From Lepidodermella squamata (lineage: Eukaryota; Gastrotricha), in NCBI GenBank assembly GCA_047495785.1, contig JBLDXI010000029.1:558001-622000 (forward strand): a stretch of DNA of 64,000 nt, in the 5' to 3' direction. A program made the translations under genes and the position numbers. Below, piece after piece: positions 31,019 through 42,274 of this stretch (position 1 is the stretch's first letter; every line of letters begins with the position of its first letter). Below the pieces are notes generated by a model. That model saw only the letters and a program-made list of their open reading frames with translations, was not told the origin of the DNA and searched no databases.

Positions 31019-34000
31019 TCAATCACATGAGCAGCTAAAAATGTAATCAGACTGCAACATTATCATCGTTTTTAACGACTGATTTTGAATTGAAATCGCT
31101 TTAATACAGCCCGTAGAAGCGGCACTGATCGGGAAACGTAGCGTCGAGTTTCTAGCCGATCGAGTTGATCCAATAACGACTGAATCGACGTTTATCTGCG
31201 TTTTGCGCTGATGCTGGCTACCCCGTGTTTCCGTTTCAGCATGAAAAACTGCAGTTTTGTTTTGAACCGATAGACCGAAACTGGCATTTCGCTGCCAGAA
31301 TCGCACAACAATCCAAGCTTTCGACGGCAACGGCTCCGCAGTCGCTAGAGCGAAAGGTCCTGACCCAAAGTCAATGGTACAATAAAGCTTTCCAGAGCTC
31401 AGATAAAATGAAACAAAATCCGAGAAGCGAGATGAATAGAGGGTCAACAAGACGCCGGTTTGATTGTCGGTCACTTGACGGAATGAAAATTCTAAGGCGG
31501 GCGAATTCGCAATTCCTCGAATGGACGTTGTAGATAGCCGATAGATCGCAAACGACTTCTCATCGAGAAATATTTCATTAAACGAAGCTAAAACACAAAA
31601 AGGACAAGGTTAATCCATGAAATAGAACCACATGCATTGAGCAAAGAGATTGAAAAAAATTCAGATCTGTTTTTGGCTGTAAATTCGAGACCCGTTGACT
31701 AAAATAGATCGAGCATGCTTAGCCAGCTGGGAGGCCAAAGCTGCTTTGTCCAAGTTCAAATCTTTGAAAAATGGAAATAGTTCCTCGATCGGCCAGTTTG
31801 GTTTCTCACGAAAAAGCATTTCTAGCCTTCGTTCAAATTGCTCGGGCAGTAAAAATCGATCTATAAACCAAATCATTGCTGAGGAGTCGACGTTTTTTGA
31901 TGAAGTTTTTGCATTCGTTGCATTCTCAACCACGGCAACGCCTTCCAGATCAGACAACTTAGGGGTGAGGCCATGAGGGGCGGCTTGGTGCCACGATTCC
32001 AAAAACTCGGAGAGGCGAAATTTGGTTCCAGAACGAAGAATCATTTCTCCTATCAGTCGGCAAAGCTTACTGCCATCCCAAGCAACCGTTGCGGGAATGT
32101 TTTCGTAATCATCGCCGAGCCAAACAGGATTCGTTGGGGAAAAGAAAAGCAGTACATGTAGCAACACTGACCTAGGATACAAAGAAGCCAGCTGGTCGCA
32201 AACTTCGCCGGTTGGAATTTTATCCCAGGTCCAGGAGTTTTCCAAGCAAAGTTGAACGATATGTAACACGATTTCCGAGCAGAAGTCAAAGTCTAAGATT
32301 CGGACTTTCCCGCGCAAAATAAATGCACCAAATTCTGCGAGGCAAGAAGTAACTTCCTGATGGCTAGCTTGAACAGATTTGACAATTTCATTTAACGAAT
32401 ACAAAATCTTGCCATCAATCATGCGTTTTTCTTCAATTTCGCCTTTGTACAGCGAGTCTCCAAGTAACTTGTAGACTTGGCTCAATTTCGGAGTACAAGC
32501 AGCCAGTTCGAAATAGTTGTGAGTCAAATACTTAACATCGGCAGTTGAGATCAGAAAATCATCTGAAGTAGGGTTACCCTCGGCGTTCGTAGCGGGTATT
32601 GTGAGACTTGAGGAAATGAAAAGCAGGGTATTTGACGTTTCGGCCTCTTTAACTTCGTAGGATGCATTTTCGCTACAAAGAACGGCTATTTCTTCAGGCC
32701 CGCCCTTCAAATGGAGATCATTCCCAGATTCTAGTTTGCTGAGAACAGCAGCGTCCACTTCGATAAACTTGACACCGCAGGTCTCAGAAATGTCGCTACC
32801 AAAGGACAGCTTATAGGCGACAGAATGAAAGTCTTCCACTGGAAGTTTGGCATCTGCCAAAACCGAACACACGGTGTTCATAGATGCTTAAAGTCTAGCG
32901 GAAAAGGATTAGAGCTAAGAAAAACAGCCTTAACAAAGCGGGTGGCGCTATTCCGTCAATTAGTCTCGGACGCAAAAGTACACGCCAAGAACCCTATGGT
33001 TGAAAATACCTCAAGAAAAGCCTGGAGGTTAACAAAAACAACGACGAAGGGTGGTTGTGATTGAAAATCAACTGTCAGTTTCAGTAGGTTGAGCTATGCA
33101 AAATTTCGCAGCTAGGTTTCGATCACAGCCACCAAACACCATGAGATGAAGAAAATCCGTGAGGTCTCGGAAGAACTTCGAACGTTTTTGTGATTTATTT
33201 GATTTTTTTCTGCCTTATTTTATTCCCTGGAATCACGTTGTCACCCTTTATTTTGATGTTTTGCTCAATTTGTAAACAATTGTGCAACAATAGTAATCAG
33301 ACTAGAATATTTGATTAAAATTCACTATTGCCTTCCTATTTCTCAAAATAGCAAGGTCAATTGGCCTCCCAACGCCGCGTCTTTTTTCGTCAACGCTGGA
33401 GTCCGGGCATTTGACGAGATGGGTTGCCAAACTAAGAACTCTTTCAATTTTGGGCGGCGCCCAAATGACACTTGTTGATTTTGCACCATCTAAACTGCAG
33501 TTCTTTGCAATAATTTGTCCCATACAACCATATTGGCTCCTTAGTTTTCTTCCGCCTTAATGATCTCATCTCGATCTTACAGCTTGATACGTTTATGTAA
33601 TGATCAAGTGATAGCCGATATTCTAAGTGATATTCTAAGCTTGTATTTTTTGTATTGTATTGTATTTTTGTTACATTAGATGCCGAGAGCTTATTTATGT
33701 CTGTTAATATCAACATTCGTACTTCATGAAGCTGAATTAGCGAATACTAATGTAAAGTGTGGGCCGAATAGTGAGTGCAGCTGTGACTGGATAACCGGCA
33801 TGGTCGACTGCCATGGTGCGGGCTTAACTGCTTCTAGTTTGGATATGATACCGAATAATGCCTCTCAGCTAGTCCTGGACGATAATACATTCCCGACTTT
33901 TAACATATCTCAATTCTCGCGATTCGCAAATTTAACAAGGCTCTACATCCGTCACAGTCATGTGGAAGAAATAGTCGAACCTACCAATGGGGATTTCATT

Positions 34001-37000
34001 CCCAATTTGGATACGCTTGATTTAAGCCACAATGTCATCAAAGAAATCAAGGCTAAGAAGTTCATAACCAATGCGCTCAGATACCTGCTTCTTGCGGACA
34101 ACATGATTTCAAAGATATCACCTGACGCATTAGCTGCCTTGGCTACGTCTGTAACTCAGCTTGACCTTTCTGATAACAAATTGGAGTCATTTCCTCGAAT
34201 CGACGGGCAATTCCAATCTAATTTAGCAAGCTTAAATTTATCGGGAAACGCGTTAGCTATCTATTTGGATAACATTACACTGGCTGAAAACTTCTTCCAC
34301 CGGTTGCGTCAAGTTCGCATTTTGGATTTATCCAGAAACAAGATTAAAGAGCTTCATCACTATTTATTAGCCGACATGACTGTCCTAACGTCGTTGTATC
34401 TTCACCATAACGATATCGAGGATCTCGATCAGATTAGCTTGAGAAGTGACGAACACAAAATGGTAACCTTCAATCATTGGGGTCAAGATTCTCCGATTTT
34501 TTGGTTCCCGCATGGATTGTTCGCTCTCAACTACATTGATCTATCTTACAACAAAATATCCAAGTTGGATATTAAGATTTTCAGCATTGATAATTTGCCT
34601 GGTAAGAGAATTTTATATTTTCATATTACCCACATCATTATTTTGGCTTTAGTGCTCAAAACGATTGACTTGGCCTTCAATAATTTCACATGCGATGCAG
34701 AGACCTACATGTTTTTCGAGGCCTACGTAAATGTTCAAACGAAAAGCGCACATTGCCACAAAAATAAGAGCGAAACCTGCATTTCCTTCCCGTCGAACTC
34801 CTTCCCTAAGGACTTCATAATTCGTAATATTCATAGCCGTGATGTAACTGCAGGCTATACCTGTAAATATCCTGAAAATCTACGCGGCGTTCACGTCCTT
34901 GATTTTGAATGTTCTGGTCAGTGCCGGCATGACTACATCAAACTTCTACCGCAATATCAAAATTGGAAACAAGATCAGGAAATCATGCACACAGAAATAC
35001 CCATGAGCACTGGTTTTTCGGTTTCAATTACCCTAGCCGTGTTAACAGTTGTGTGCCTTTCTACGCTGGTTGTTTGCTATAAGCTTGATCTGTGGCGCCG
35101 TATCACTGGTCAAATGCGATATGTTCAAGTTAGACGGAACTTGTTGCAACTTGAGGGTGGTGATGATGCAGTGATATAATGCTTCACATCTGTCATACTT
35201 TTTCCACTTGCTTTCCGAATCTTCCGATCCTTATAAAGGACAAAACAAAAACACAAAATTTTGATGACCTCTTCAAAGTTTACAGTCTCGGTGATTGAGC
35301 TGTTAACTGACAACAGCCTTGTGTTGTGTTGCGTCTTAAAAATGAAAGTCTAAACACGCTGTAGTTGTGTTTTGTATAGAATGATGATTGATGGGCGCCG
35401 CTCATCTAATGAGTCAAGCTGAAGAGGCGTTGCTATAACAATACGTATATTGTGCCATTTCATGGATTAAGCGAGACAATAATGCGGTTATTTTGCACTT
35501 CTTTTGTTTACACAAAATGAGAAGCTCATTTGCGTTTATATCTCTTGGAGACAACACAATCTCGCGTCTTTATTGCAGCTAATTAAACTCTAATTACTTT
35601 TGTTTTGTTTCAGCTATACCTTACTCACGTTTCCGCATATTATGCTATATATTTGATTATTATTTTATCTACATAAATTTTATATCTTTACACGCTGTAA
35701 ATTATTGCTACAAAAGCTACATCTATGTCATTTATCTGTTTTCATGATGCGATTAGAAGGTAAAAAAAGCTCAGAGACAAGTAAATTCATTGGAGTCTAC
35801 ATTTTTGTACTTTTTTTAGACTTTTCATCAAAAGAAATGAATAATTAACGTCGTAGGCATCGCTTCTAATCGATTGCCGCGCAGTGTGCCTTCATATTGC
35901 TGTGCAATTACGTCCAAGCTTTGTCAACTAACTCGATGGAAATGCGGCTGAGCCACAGCTCAACGCGAACGTGCTGCTTACTGCTGTTTATTTACCTCGT
36001 TTCCGCGCAAACAGATGAACAGACCGAGTCTACGACGTCGAAAACATCCGGTGGCGACGCTCCTTCCTCGCCAAAGCCGAGAAGCTCGAAATTCAACTGC
36101 ACAGAAAAGAACGAAGCGATATACGCGGAAGACCGGGATGACACGCCTTATCTAGTTGTCGATTGTTCCGGTCTTGGTATCGGCGACTCGCAGATCGAAA
36201 ACGTGTTGAAACGCGTGAATACGAAAGTAATCGCGCTAAGATTGAGCAAGAACTACATCGAGAATCTAAATCTAGCCTTGTTCACGAAATTCAGACTTCT
36301 CGAAGTTCTCGACGTTTCACACAATTTGATAACCAAAATTGTCGGTTCGCAAAGTGATTTTCCGCCTAATCTCGCTGTATTAGATTACACTGATAACAAA
36401 TTGGACTTTTTCAATGCGAAAATGGTTCCGGCGAAGATTCGCAAGCTATACGTATCGAAAAATTGGCTCGAGTCAATCGCGAATGACACTTTTGATGAGG
36501 ATTCCGGCGCTCACCTTGAAGTTCTCGACCTTTCTAGCAATCGTCTGAAACACATCGTTGATGTTGACAATGGCGTGTTGCAAACGCCCAAGTTGCGAAT
36601 GTTGAACCTATCTGGCAACTCCCTTAGCACCTTTTTCGAGAATGAACGCAGAAATATGGTGGTTCTCTCGAAACTCGAAAACCTCGAGGTATTAGACTTG
36701 TCCCACAACGATTTAAACCGCATTTTCGCCGGCGATTTGCAATTTCTCAGCAAGCTGAAGTATCTGAACTTGAGTTGGAACGATTTCCCAGACATTGACG
36801 CGTTTTCCTTCAATTCGTTGATGTTGAAGAAGAACGGCCATCCGTACATGTGGCAACATTGGGCATATCGTTGGTGGTTGCTACCCGGGCAGGGTTTGCG
36901 GAGTCTACGAAATCTCGACATGAGTAATAACCACATTCGATCGATTGATCTCAACATTTTACATGAGTTGGCCAAACTCGAATCAGTTGATCTCTCTGAT

Positions 37001-40000
37001 AATTGGTTCAACTGTGATGGTGAGCTGTACTTCGTGACAACAATCATGAAACAGCACTTGTTCGTCAATTCGACATTCCTACATTTGAACGAGCCTCATC
37101 GCTATACGTGCCACACACCACTGGACTTGGGCGGTTCGCATATATACGAATTCAACTGTACCGCCTATTGCCTACAGTTGTACAACGATGTGAAACAACG
37201 ATGGGACATGCAACGCGGCTTCGTCCCGGCCCCTGATCCCGATGAAGATCTTACAGGACCTGGTAGGTAGAATTTTCAATTCTTAATCTAATTACATTTT
37301 CTAAATTTAATTTGTGAAATACGAGAACTGTTTGGAAGACGAAACAAAACAAAACCGTGAACAAAACACGGAAGCCGAGTAAAATGACGTTTGGATAGGA
37401 GTTTTAAATTTCTTCCTATCTGAGCCTAAAAAGCTTAACAGCCTATCTAACGTGATTCCAATAACCATAGATTAATCTAAGCATTTCCAGTGTCGCTAGC
37501 TCAACTGATCTCAATTGATTGCAGCCGTTTTTTTTGCTGTTTTGACTATAAAAATATATCTTTATAAAGTTACGGAGATTTTGCCTGTGAAAGTCTTCGG
37601 GTTCTAATGCATTATAAGACTTATTTTCTCAGAATTACCTATTGTTTGCTTTGTTTCCCAGGCATCGCCATGATCATTGGTGCGACGATTTTCCTACTAT
37701 TCAGCCTTCTCGTATTCCTATGGGCGCTTCGGAACGGCCTTATTCACCGCTGTTGCCACGTGTGTCTAACTAAACTGTCGACTAACCCGCCGGAGCGGTA
37801 TCGCAACCCGCGGCGGTCTGGCAATCCCAACAGCATGACAGCCAGATTTGCACAGTTGGACCAACTTGAAGCTGAAACCGAAGTGGCCTAATATCAACGA
37901 AATCTCACGACTCAATACTTAATCTCTGTGATCTCGCTCTCCACTTACTCTCGAGGCGAAAACTAGAAGTAACGAAGAAAGCTAAAGCTTAAGCAACACG
38001 AGCATTTCCGTAATTTTTGTATATTATTCTGATTGTGTTCTCCATTCCCGATCTCTTATTTCTGCAATACTGATCGATAAAGCGCCAATTTTATAAGGCA
38101 ACATCACGCTTGGTTTTGATTTTGATGGTGACCCTTCTGTTAATTGTTTCACTAAACGAGTGAAATTGAACGAATCTATACATACTTACACTTTTTTACG
38201 ATATGAAACTGCTATTACCGTTCATGTATTCGTCAAATCAATAGATTGTTGAGCCTTTCACGCCTGTTTTTTTCAAACTTATAGTCTTGAGATAATGCTG
38301 CGGTTTCAACGCCCTCTCATTACTCGTGAATAACGGGGCTTTATTGAATATATTTGCCTAGTTTTATATCATTAGAAGATATATTTATGATTAATCGATG
38401 ATTAAAAAGTAAAATTTTGAGTTGAAAAATGTGTTTACCTGAGTATTCAAAAGGACAAATACAGGTACGAGCTGGATGTGCAGATTTTGCTGGAAGCATC
38501 TCGCAGACTGAGCCATCAGAACATGGGATAGAATCGCATTCTGTAAGTTGACAGTGGCGACCGCTATAGCCATGTAGACACGAGCAAGAGGAATTGCTTT
38601 TATCATTTCCACTCTCAATGTTGGTGCTGCATTGGCCTGTTTTGAAGCAGGACCAATCTGTGAAACACAATAAAATAAGAGTGATCGAATTAAAGTTTCG
38701 ATCGCTTACTAAAGCAAGATGAAGCTACTTCCGAGTGCGGGATCGAACACGGATAAACATTCCTCATTTCGATCGCATCATTCACAATGTCGAATTCCCT
38801 ACTACCCATTGTCAGCGATAGAACGCAGAGATCAGAATTTGAACCATCGTTAACGTTGTAATTTCCTGTATGCAGCAAGGTATAATAATTATCGCCATGG
38901 AGCTAAAGCTTACCTATAAATATCGTCCATGTCCCTGGCCTGATCAAAATACTCGCGTGTTGAAGGCGGTAGCAAGCGTGATTTTTAAGAAAATCTGTAA
39001 TTATACACAAGCGAGATCCATTCTGCCAGACTGATATCATTTTTACGATGACGCTCTCTTCGCTCGAGCTTAAGTGTTTCTCGTTCAGATGTTCGTCTAT
39101 CATCACTGTGTTGTTCAGGAGATCTAAACCTGAATAGCTGCTTGCGTACAAGATCAAAGAGCCATTTTGAATCCTGGAGATTCGCAAAATGGAACTTCCT
39201 GATACGGCGGTGAGCAGAGTTGCTGATTTCGACTTGGGCAGGTAGTAAAAAGTTAGCCTCAGCTGTGAAAACTCTTGGGAGGTGACGTTATGAAAAAATA
39301 TTAATCGCCCATTACTAGGAACTCGGAGGGCTTCGGTACTAATTGGCACCTCGCAAGAACTTCCCGTAAAGTTAGCTAAGCAAAGGCAATACGGGATGCT
39401 TCCAGGCGTTTCTTCCTCCGATACACAGGTTCCGCCGTTTTCGCAAGATATGCCGTGCGCAACGCATGGATCTGTTTTGTCGCAATGATCGCCGACCCAA
39501 GACGGCAAGCATTTGCACTTAACACCTCCGTCATCCAAGGGTGAACACATCCCCATAACACATGGATTCTTATCCATGCATGAGTTTTTACTGGAAACTG
39601 TCGTAGTTGCGTCCTCGTCAGGATATTCGCAGAACGCACCTTTAAAGCCGGGTCGACAGATGCATTTTGCAGCGTTAAATCCGGATATCTCCTGGCAATC
39701 GCCGCCATTACGACATGGATTAGGAATGCAGGTTTCGCCCTTGACTTTCTCACAGAAAGCGCCAAATCTGTCGTCAGGGCATATGCAGTAAACACCGAAT
39801 TCGTCACCGTAACATTTGCCGCCGTCATGACATGGGTTAGGCGAACAGCTCAAAATTCGACTTTCACATCGTTCTCCAGTATATGGGGCCTCGCATAGGC
39901 AGCTCCGTTTATACGATGATCTTGACACCGAGTTCTCCTCCGCCGTTAGTACGCAAAGGCCTTTATTTTCGCAGAAAAACTCATTTGTGATCGGGCATTT

Positions 40001-41121
40001 GCAGTAAGCCCTAAATTCAGATCGATGCGTGATACACTTGCTGCCGTTTGGGCAAGATAGTTGATGACACAGCGGATCTACAACGCTTAGATTGCTTGAG
40101 ATCGGCTGATCACAGAACAAACCTGGACGGAATTGGGACACCATGTTTATTCAGAATCGGATAAAAAGATCAACTCACCTGAGTAGCCCGCATCACAAAC
40201 GCATTGAAAGGAATCGTCATGCTCGAAACACGTTCCTCTCAGGCATGGGTTTGTTACACAAAATGTGGCATTTTCGTTTGGAGAATCGAATAGAGGTGCT
40301 AACGGTTTTGGGAGTTTTTCTGTGGTTTGGTGAAACGCCTCGCACAATGCCCCGTAGAATGAGGGCATGCAGGAGCAGGTAAATCCTGCAACCGGGTTAT
40401 CATAAGTAACCGGAGCCGCAATCGCCTCCCTAAACCATGGAATTTTGTCTAAACAAGTTGCACCATTCAGGCATCTTTGTATCTGAGAGCAGGCATACTC
40501 CTTTTCACAGTCTCTACCTGCGGGCAAAAATAAATCTGGGAAACAGAACTTGCACTTCAAAGGCTTACCGTAATAATGCTGATCACAGTCGCAAGCATAT
40601 GTTGTTGTAGAAATAACGGAGCAGGTACCGCGATCATTGCAAGTAACATTGCGGCATGGCGAAGTAAGCTGACAATTCGCTCCGAAAAATCCATCAGGGC
40701 AATGGCACACGTATTTATCAAGAAGTGAAAAGCATGCTCCACCATTTTTGCAAGATGTGTTATTGAAACAGTTATCTATCCGCTCGCAGTATTTCCCAGT
40801 AAAGCCAGGATTACAGTGACAGATAAAATCCTGCTCAGAATCATGGGTTGGCTGACAATTGCCGTTGGTTCCACAAGGCTTCAAACTGCAGACATCGAGA
40901 ATCTCACATCGCTTGCCAGAGTATCCATTTGGACATTCACAGCCAGTTTCCAAGCCTTTTTCTTCGGAGCAACGGCCTCCATTGAAACAATCACAGGGTG
41001 TAGCATCAGTACATGAGGATCCTGAAATCTGAAACAGACTAACATTCACATTAGGTCATAATAAATTAGCAGAACAAACCAAAATCAATGCGATGATAGC
41101 CTTTAGAGTACAACTTTTCAT
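31019..41121 (-). CDS. secreted EGF-repeat / laminin-G protein, 3' exon probably distant
   Basis: Exons join in phase: 41121-41080 (signal peptide MKSCTLKAIIALIL), 41028-40179, 40122-38914, 38865-38710, 38657-38439. They encode about 12 EGF-like domains (for example NPCHDGGKCYGDEFGVYC and NPCRNGGDCQE), a laminin-G domain (about 39300-38720) and two more EGF domains. The donor at 38439 is phase 1. A phase-1 acceptor at 31588 opens a 190-aa laminin-G-like exon (31587-31019) that has no start of its own, so I join it here for about 1014 aa without a membrane segment. Against the join: the 14th EGF would lack its last Cys, so a small exon may be missing. Alternatively, reading through the 38439 donor reaches a stop at 38341 overlapping AATAAA, which would give a shorter product. 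The layout recalls extracellular matrix or polarity proteins such as eyes-shut or crumbs. Confidence 0.7.
31661..32881 (-). CDS. DSCC1: sister chromatid cohesion protein DCC1
   Basis: Subunit of the alternative CTF18-DCC1-CTF8 replication factor C clamp loader, acting in cohesion at replication forks. 406 aa on one exon; the ATG at 32881 has an in-frame TAA just upstream. Family features: EEIAVLCSENASYEVKEAET followed by SNTLLFI in the N-terminal half, then HNYFELAACTPKLSQVYKLL, VRILDFDF, a winged-helix-type C-terminal half with KFRLSEFLESWHQAAPHGLT, and the end LAKHARSILVNGSRIYSQKQ. Length is close to the roughly 393 aa of the human protein. It lies on the same strand between the two parts of the EGF/laminin-G gene, so it is probably nested in that gene's intron. 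Confidence 0.93.
   Translation of the reverse strand: MNTVCSVLADAKLPVEDFHSVAYKLSFGSDISETCGVKFIEVDAAVLSKLESGNDLHLKGGPEEIAVLCSENASYEVKEAETSNTLLFISSSLTIPATNAEGNPTSDDFLISTADVKYLTHNYFELAACTPKLSQVYKLLGDSLYKGEIEEKRMIDGKILYSLNEIVKSVQASHQEVTSCLAEFGAFILRGKVRILDFDFCSEIVLHIVQLCLENSWTWDKIPTGEVCDQLASLYPRSVLLHVLLFFSPTNPVWLGDDYENIPATVAWDGSKLCRLIGEMILRSGTKFRLSEFLESWHQAAPHGLTPKLSDLEGVAVVENATNAKTSSKNVDSSAMIWFIDRFLLPEQFERRLEMLFREKPNWPIEELFPFFKDLNLDKAALASQLAKHARSILVNGSRIYSQKQI
32882..33679. other. divergent promoter region, DSCC1 (-) and LRR gene 1 (+)
   Basis: About 800 bp between two divergent start codons, A+T-rich toward the LRR gene. Short open frames have no recognisable content. Confidence 0.5.
33680..35179 (+). 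CDS. leucine-rich-repeat type I membrane protein, copy 1
   Basis: Signal peptide MPRAYLCLLISTFVLHEAEL, a short Cys cap (CGPNSECSCDWITGMVDC), then about 8-9 LRRs (LDTLDLSHNVIKEIKAKKF, VTQLDLSDNKLESFP, VRILDLSRNKIKELHH). A conserved aromatic insert follows (FNHWGQDSPIFWFPHGLF), then a C-terminal cap (LAFNNFTCDAETYMFFEAYV), a membrane helix (VSITLAVLTVVCLSTLVVCY) and a short basic tail. A GTAAGA..TTTAG intron of 51 bp (34602-34652) is a multiple of three and has no stop. Removing it joins DNLP to VLKTIDLAFNNF and restores the repeat, so exons are 33680-34601 and 34653-35179 (482 aa). Probably a cell-surface receptor or adhesion protein. It is a tandem paralogue of the next gene. Confidence 0.85.
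   Translation: MPRAYLCLLISTFVLHEAELANTNVKCGPNSECSCDWITGMVDCHGAGLTASSLDMIPNNASQLVLDDNTFPTFNISQFSRFANLTRLYIRHSHVEEIVEPTNGDFIPNLDTLDLSHNVIKEIKAKKFITNALRYLLLADNMISKISPDALAALATSVTQLDLSDNKLESFPRIDGQFQSNLASLNLSGNALAIYLDNITLAENFFHRLRQVRILDLSRNKIKELHHYLLADMTVLTSLYLHHNDIEDLDQISLRSDEHKMVTFNHWGQDSPIFWFPHGLFALNYIDLSYNKISKLDIKIFSIDNLPGKRILYFHITHIIILALVLKTIDLAFNNFTCDAETYMFFEAYVNVQTKSAHCHKNKSETCISFPSNSFPKDFIIRNIHSRDVTAGYTCKYPENLRGVHVLDFECSGQCRHDYIKLLPQYQNWKQDQEIMHTEIPMSTGFSVSITLAVLTVVCLSTLVVCYKLDLWRRITGQMRYVQVRRNLLQLEGGDDAVI
35180..35935. other. intergenic between LRR genes
   Basis: A+T-rich 750 bp between the two LRR genes. No coding motif or RNA gene seen. Confidence 0.5.
35936..37891 (+). CDS. leucine-rich-repeat type I membrane protein, copy 2
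   Basis: Two exons join in phase 1: 35936-37262 and 37662-37891, 518 aa. The ATG at 35936 gives a signal peptide ending near LLLFIYLVSAQT. A Ser/Thr/Pro-rich stretch and a short N-cap precede about 8 LRRs (LLEVLDVSHNLITKI, LEVLDLSSNRLKHIV, LEVLDLSHNDLNRIF). The aromatic insert (YMWQHWAYRWWLLPGQGL), the cap DNWFNCDGELYF and the later Cys pair (LGGSHIYEFNCTAYC) match those of copy 1. The second exon encodes the membrane helix (MIIGATIFLLFSLLVFLWAL) and a basic cytosolic tail. The 399-bp intron separates ectodomain from membrane anchor, so a soluble isoform by intron retention is conceivable (stop just past the donor). Confidence 0.85.
37892..38340. other. intergenic/intronic, no gene seen
   Basis: 3' flank of LRR gene 2 (+). 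A minus-strand AATAAA at 38345-38340 suits an early end of the EGF/laminin-G transcript. No small exon completing the last EGF domain was found here. Confidence 0.5.
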
Positions 41122-41647
41122 TTTAATACAGCTAGCAACGACCTCCCAACGTGTTTCTACAGCGGTCCTGGTTCAAGCAATGCCGGATTTTGAATTTCGC
41201 GCGGTTGCTAACAACGTTGTTATGCAAAAATTAATTTATTAATTTTAATTTATCATGCTATTATTAACATATAAATATAAGTTGGTAATTTATTTGTGAC
41301 AGCGATTTTTTAACCACGTGATTTGCCGTCACGTGCTCAGCTTTTACAGCTTTTACGTTCGGGACATATCAAGTTACGGCCGTGGAGCGGAGCGGTGTGG
41401 TGATGCAGTGTTATCTGTTATCTGGTTTCGGGTTTCAGACGCGCCGGGTTCATTGCTAACCGTCTCTTATCGCAACGGCAAATATTACGATGCTTGGTGA
41501 ATTATCTGCCGCATTCGTTTTCGCTGTTATCGTTAACTTTTCATTGTAGTTTCAATGACGGCTGTCTAATACTACTGATAGCACTTGAACTTGTTTTTAT
41601 TTTGCTAAATCTAAATACGATTGCTCTGATTTAGTTAGATTCGTAAA
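41122..41647. other. divergent promoter region, EGF/laminin-G gene (-) and IMP3 operon (+)
   Basis: About 525 bp between divergent genes. A T-rich splice acceptor (tctgatttag, AG at 41633-41634) lies 13 bp before the IMP3 ATG and is a candidate trans-splice site. No gene seen. Confidence 0.5.
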
Positions 41648-42193
41648 ATGAGGCACTTGCGTTTTCACGAGAAGAAGCTGTTGAAAAAAGTCAACTTTCT
41701 TAACTGGGAAGTTGATAACAATCTGCATGTGGTCAAGATTTTGCGCCGATTTCATGTGAAAAATCGTGAAGATTATACTGCTTACAACAAATTGGCCCAT
41801 CAGATCCGAGAACTAGCGCGAAAGATCCGAGATTTGGATGCTGAAAATCCGTATAAAAAAGAAGCTGTTGCTGATCTGCTGAAGAAGCTTTATGACATGG
41901 GATTAATTCCTACCATGCGAACTTTGGAGCTAGCTGACAAAGTCTCAGCATCCTCATTTTGCCGAAGACGACTCGCCTCACTGGTGTTTGCTAGCCACAT
42001 GGCTGAAAATATGACAAGTGCCGTGAAATTCGTCGAACATGGTCATGTACGCGTCGGACCTCAACTGGTTACCGATCCTGCCTTTCTTGTTACTCGTCAC
42101 ATGCAAGACTTTGTGACCTGGTCTGATACATCTGCTATCCGGAAACATGTGCTCAAATACAATGAAGAACTTGATGATGCTGAGTTTGTTTAA
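41648..42193 (+). CDS. IMP3: U3 snoRNP protein IMP3
   Basis: Component of the U3 snoRNP (with MPP10 and IMP4) required for early 18S pre-rRNA cleavage in the nucleolus; it has an S4-type RNA-binding fold. 181 aa, single exon, close to the roughly 184 aa of human IMP3. Diagnostic stretches: MRHLRFHEKKLLKKVNFLNW at the start, REDYTAYNKLAHQIRELARK, FCRRRLASLVFASHMAE and the S4 segment VKFVEHGHVRVGPQLVTDPA. The ATG follows closely after a splice acceptor. It is the first gene of a tight same-strand run with LZIC and DPYD. Confidence 0.95.
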   Translation: MRHLRFHEKKLLKKVNFLNWEVDNNLHVVKILRRFHVKNREDYTAYNKLAHQIRELARKIRDLDAENPYKKEAVADLLKKLYDMGLIPTMRTLELADKVSASSFCRRRLASLVFASHMAENMTSAVKFVEHGHVRVGPQLVTDPAFLVTRHMQDFVTWSDTSAIRKHVLKYNEELDDAEFV

Positions 42194-42258
42194 GATTTTA
42201 TTTGCGGAAACTTGACGTAGCAAAGAATTAATACTTGATGGTATTGCTTGTTCTTCTT

Positions 42259-42260
42259 AG
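42259..42260 (+). promoter_or_regulatory. candidate trans-splice acceptor before LZIC
   Basis: The string gcttgttcttcttag ends 14 bp before the LZIC ATG, and the IMP3 stop is only 66 bp further upstream. There is no room for a promoter plus first exon, so a spliced-leader acceptor in a polycistronic unit is the simplest reading. Confidence 0.55.
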
Positions 42261-42274
42261 TGTTTTATACTAAA

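Noticed and set aside
32825-33064. Plus-strand open frame upstream of LRR gene 1
   Set aside because: It overlaps the DSCC1 start antisense and carries no recognisable motif.
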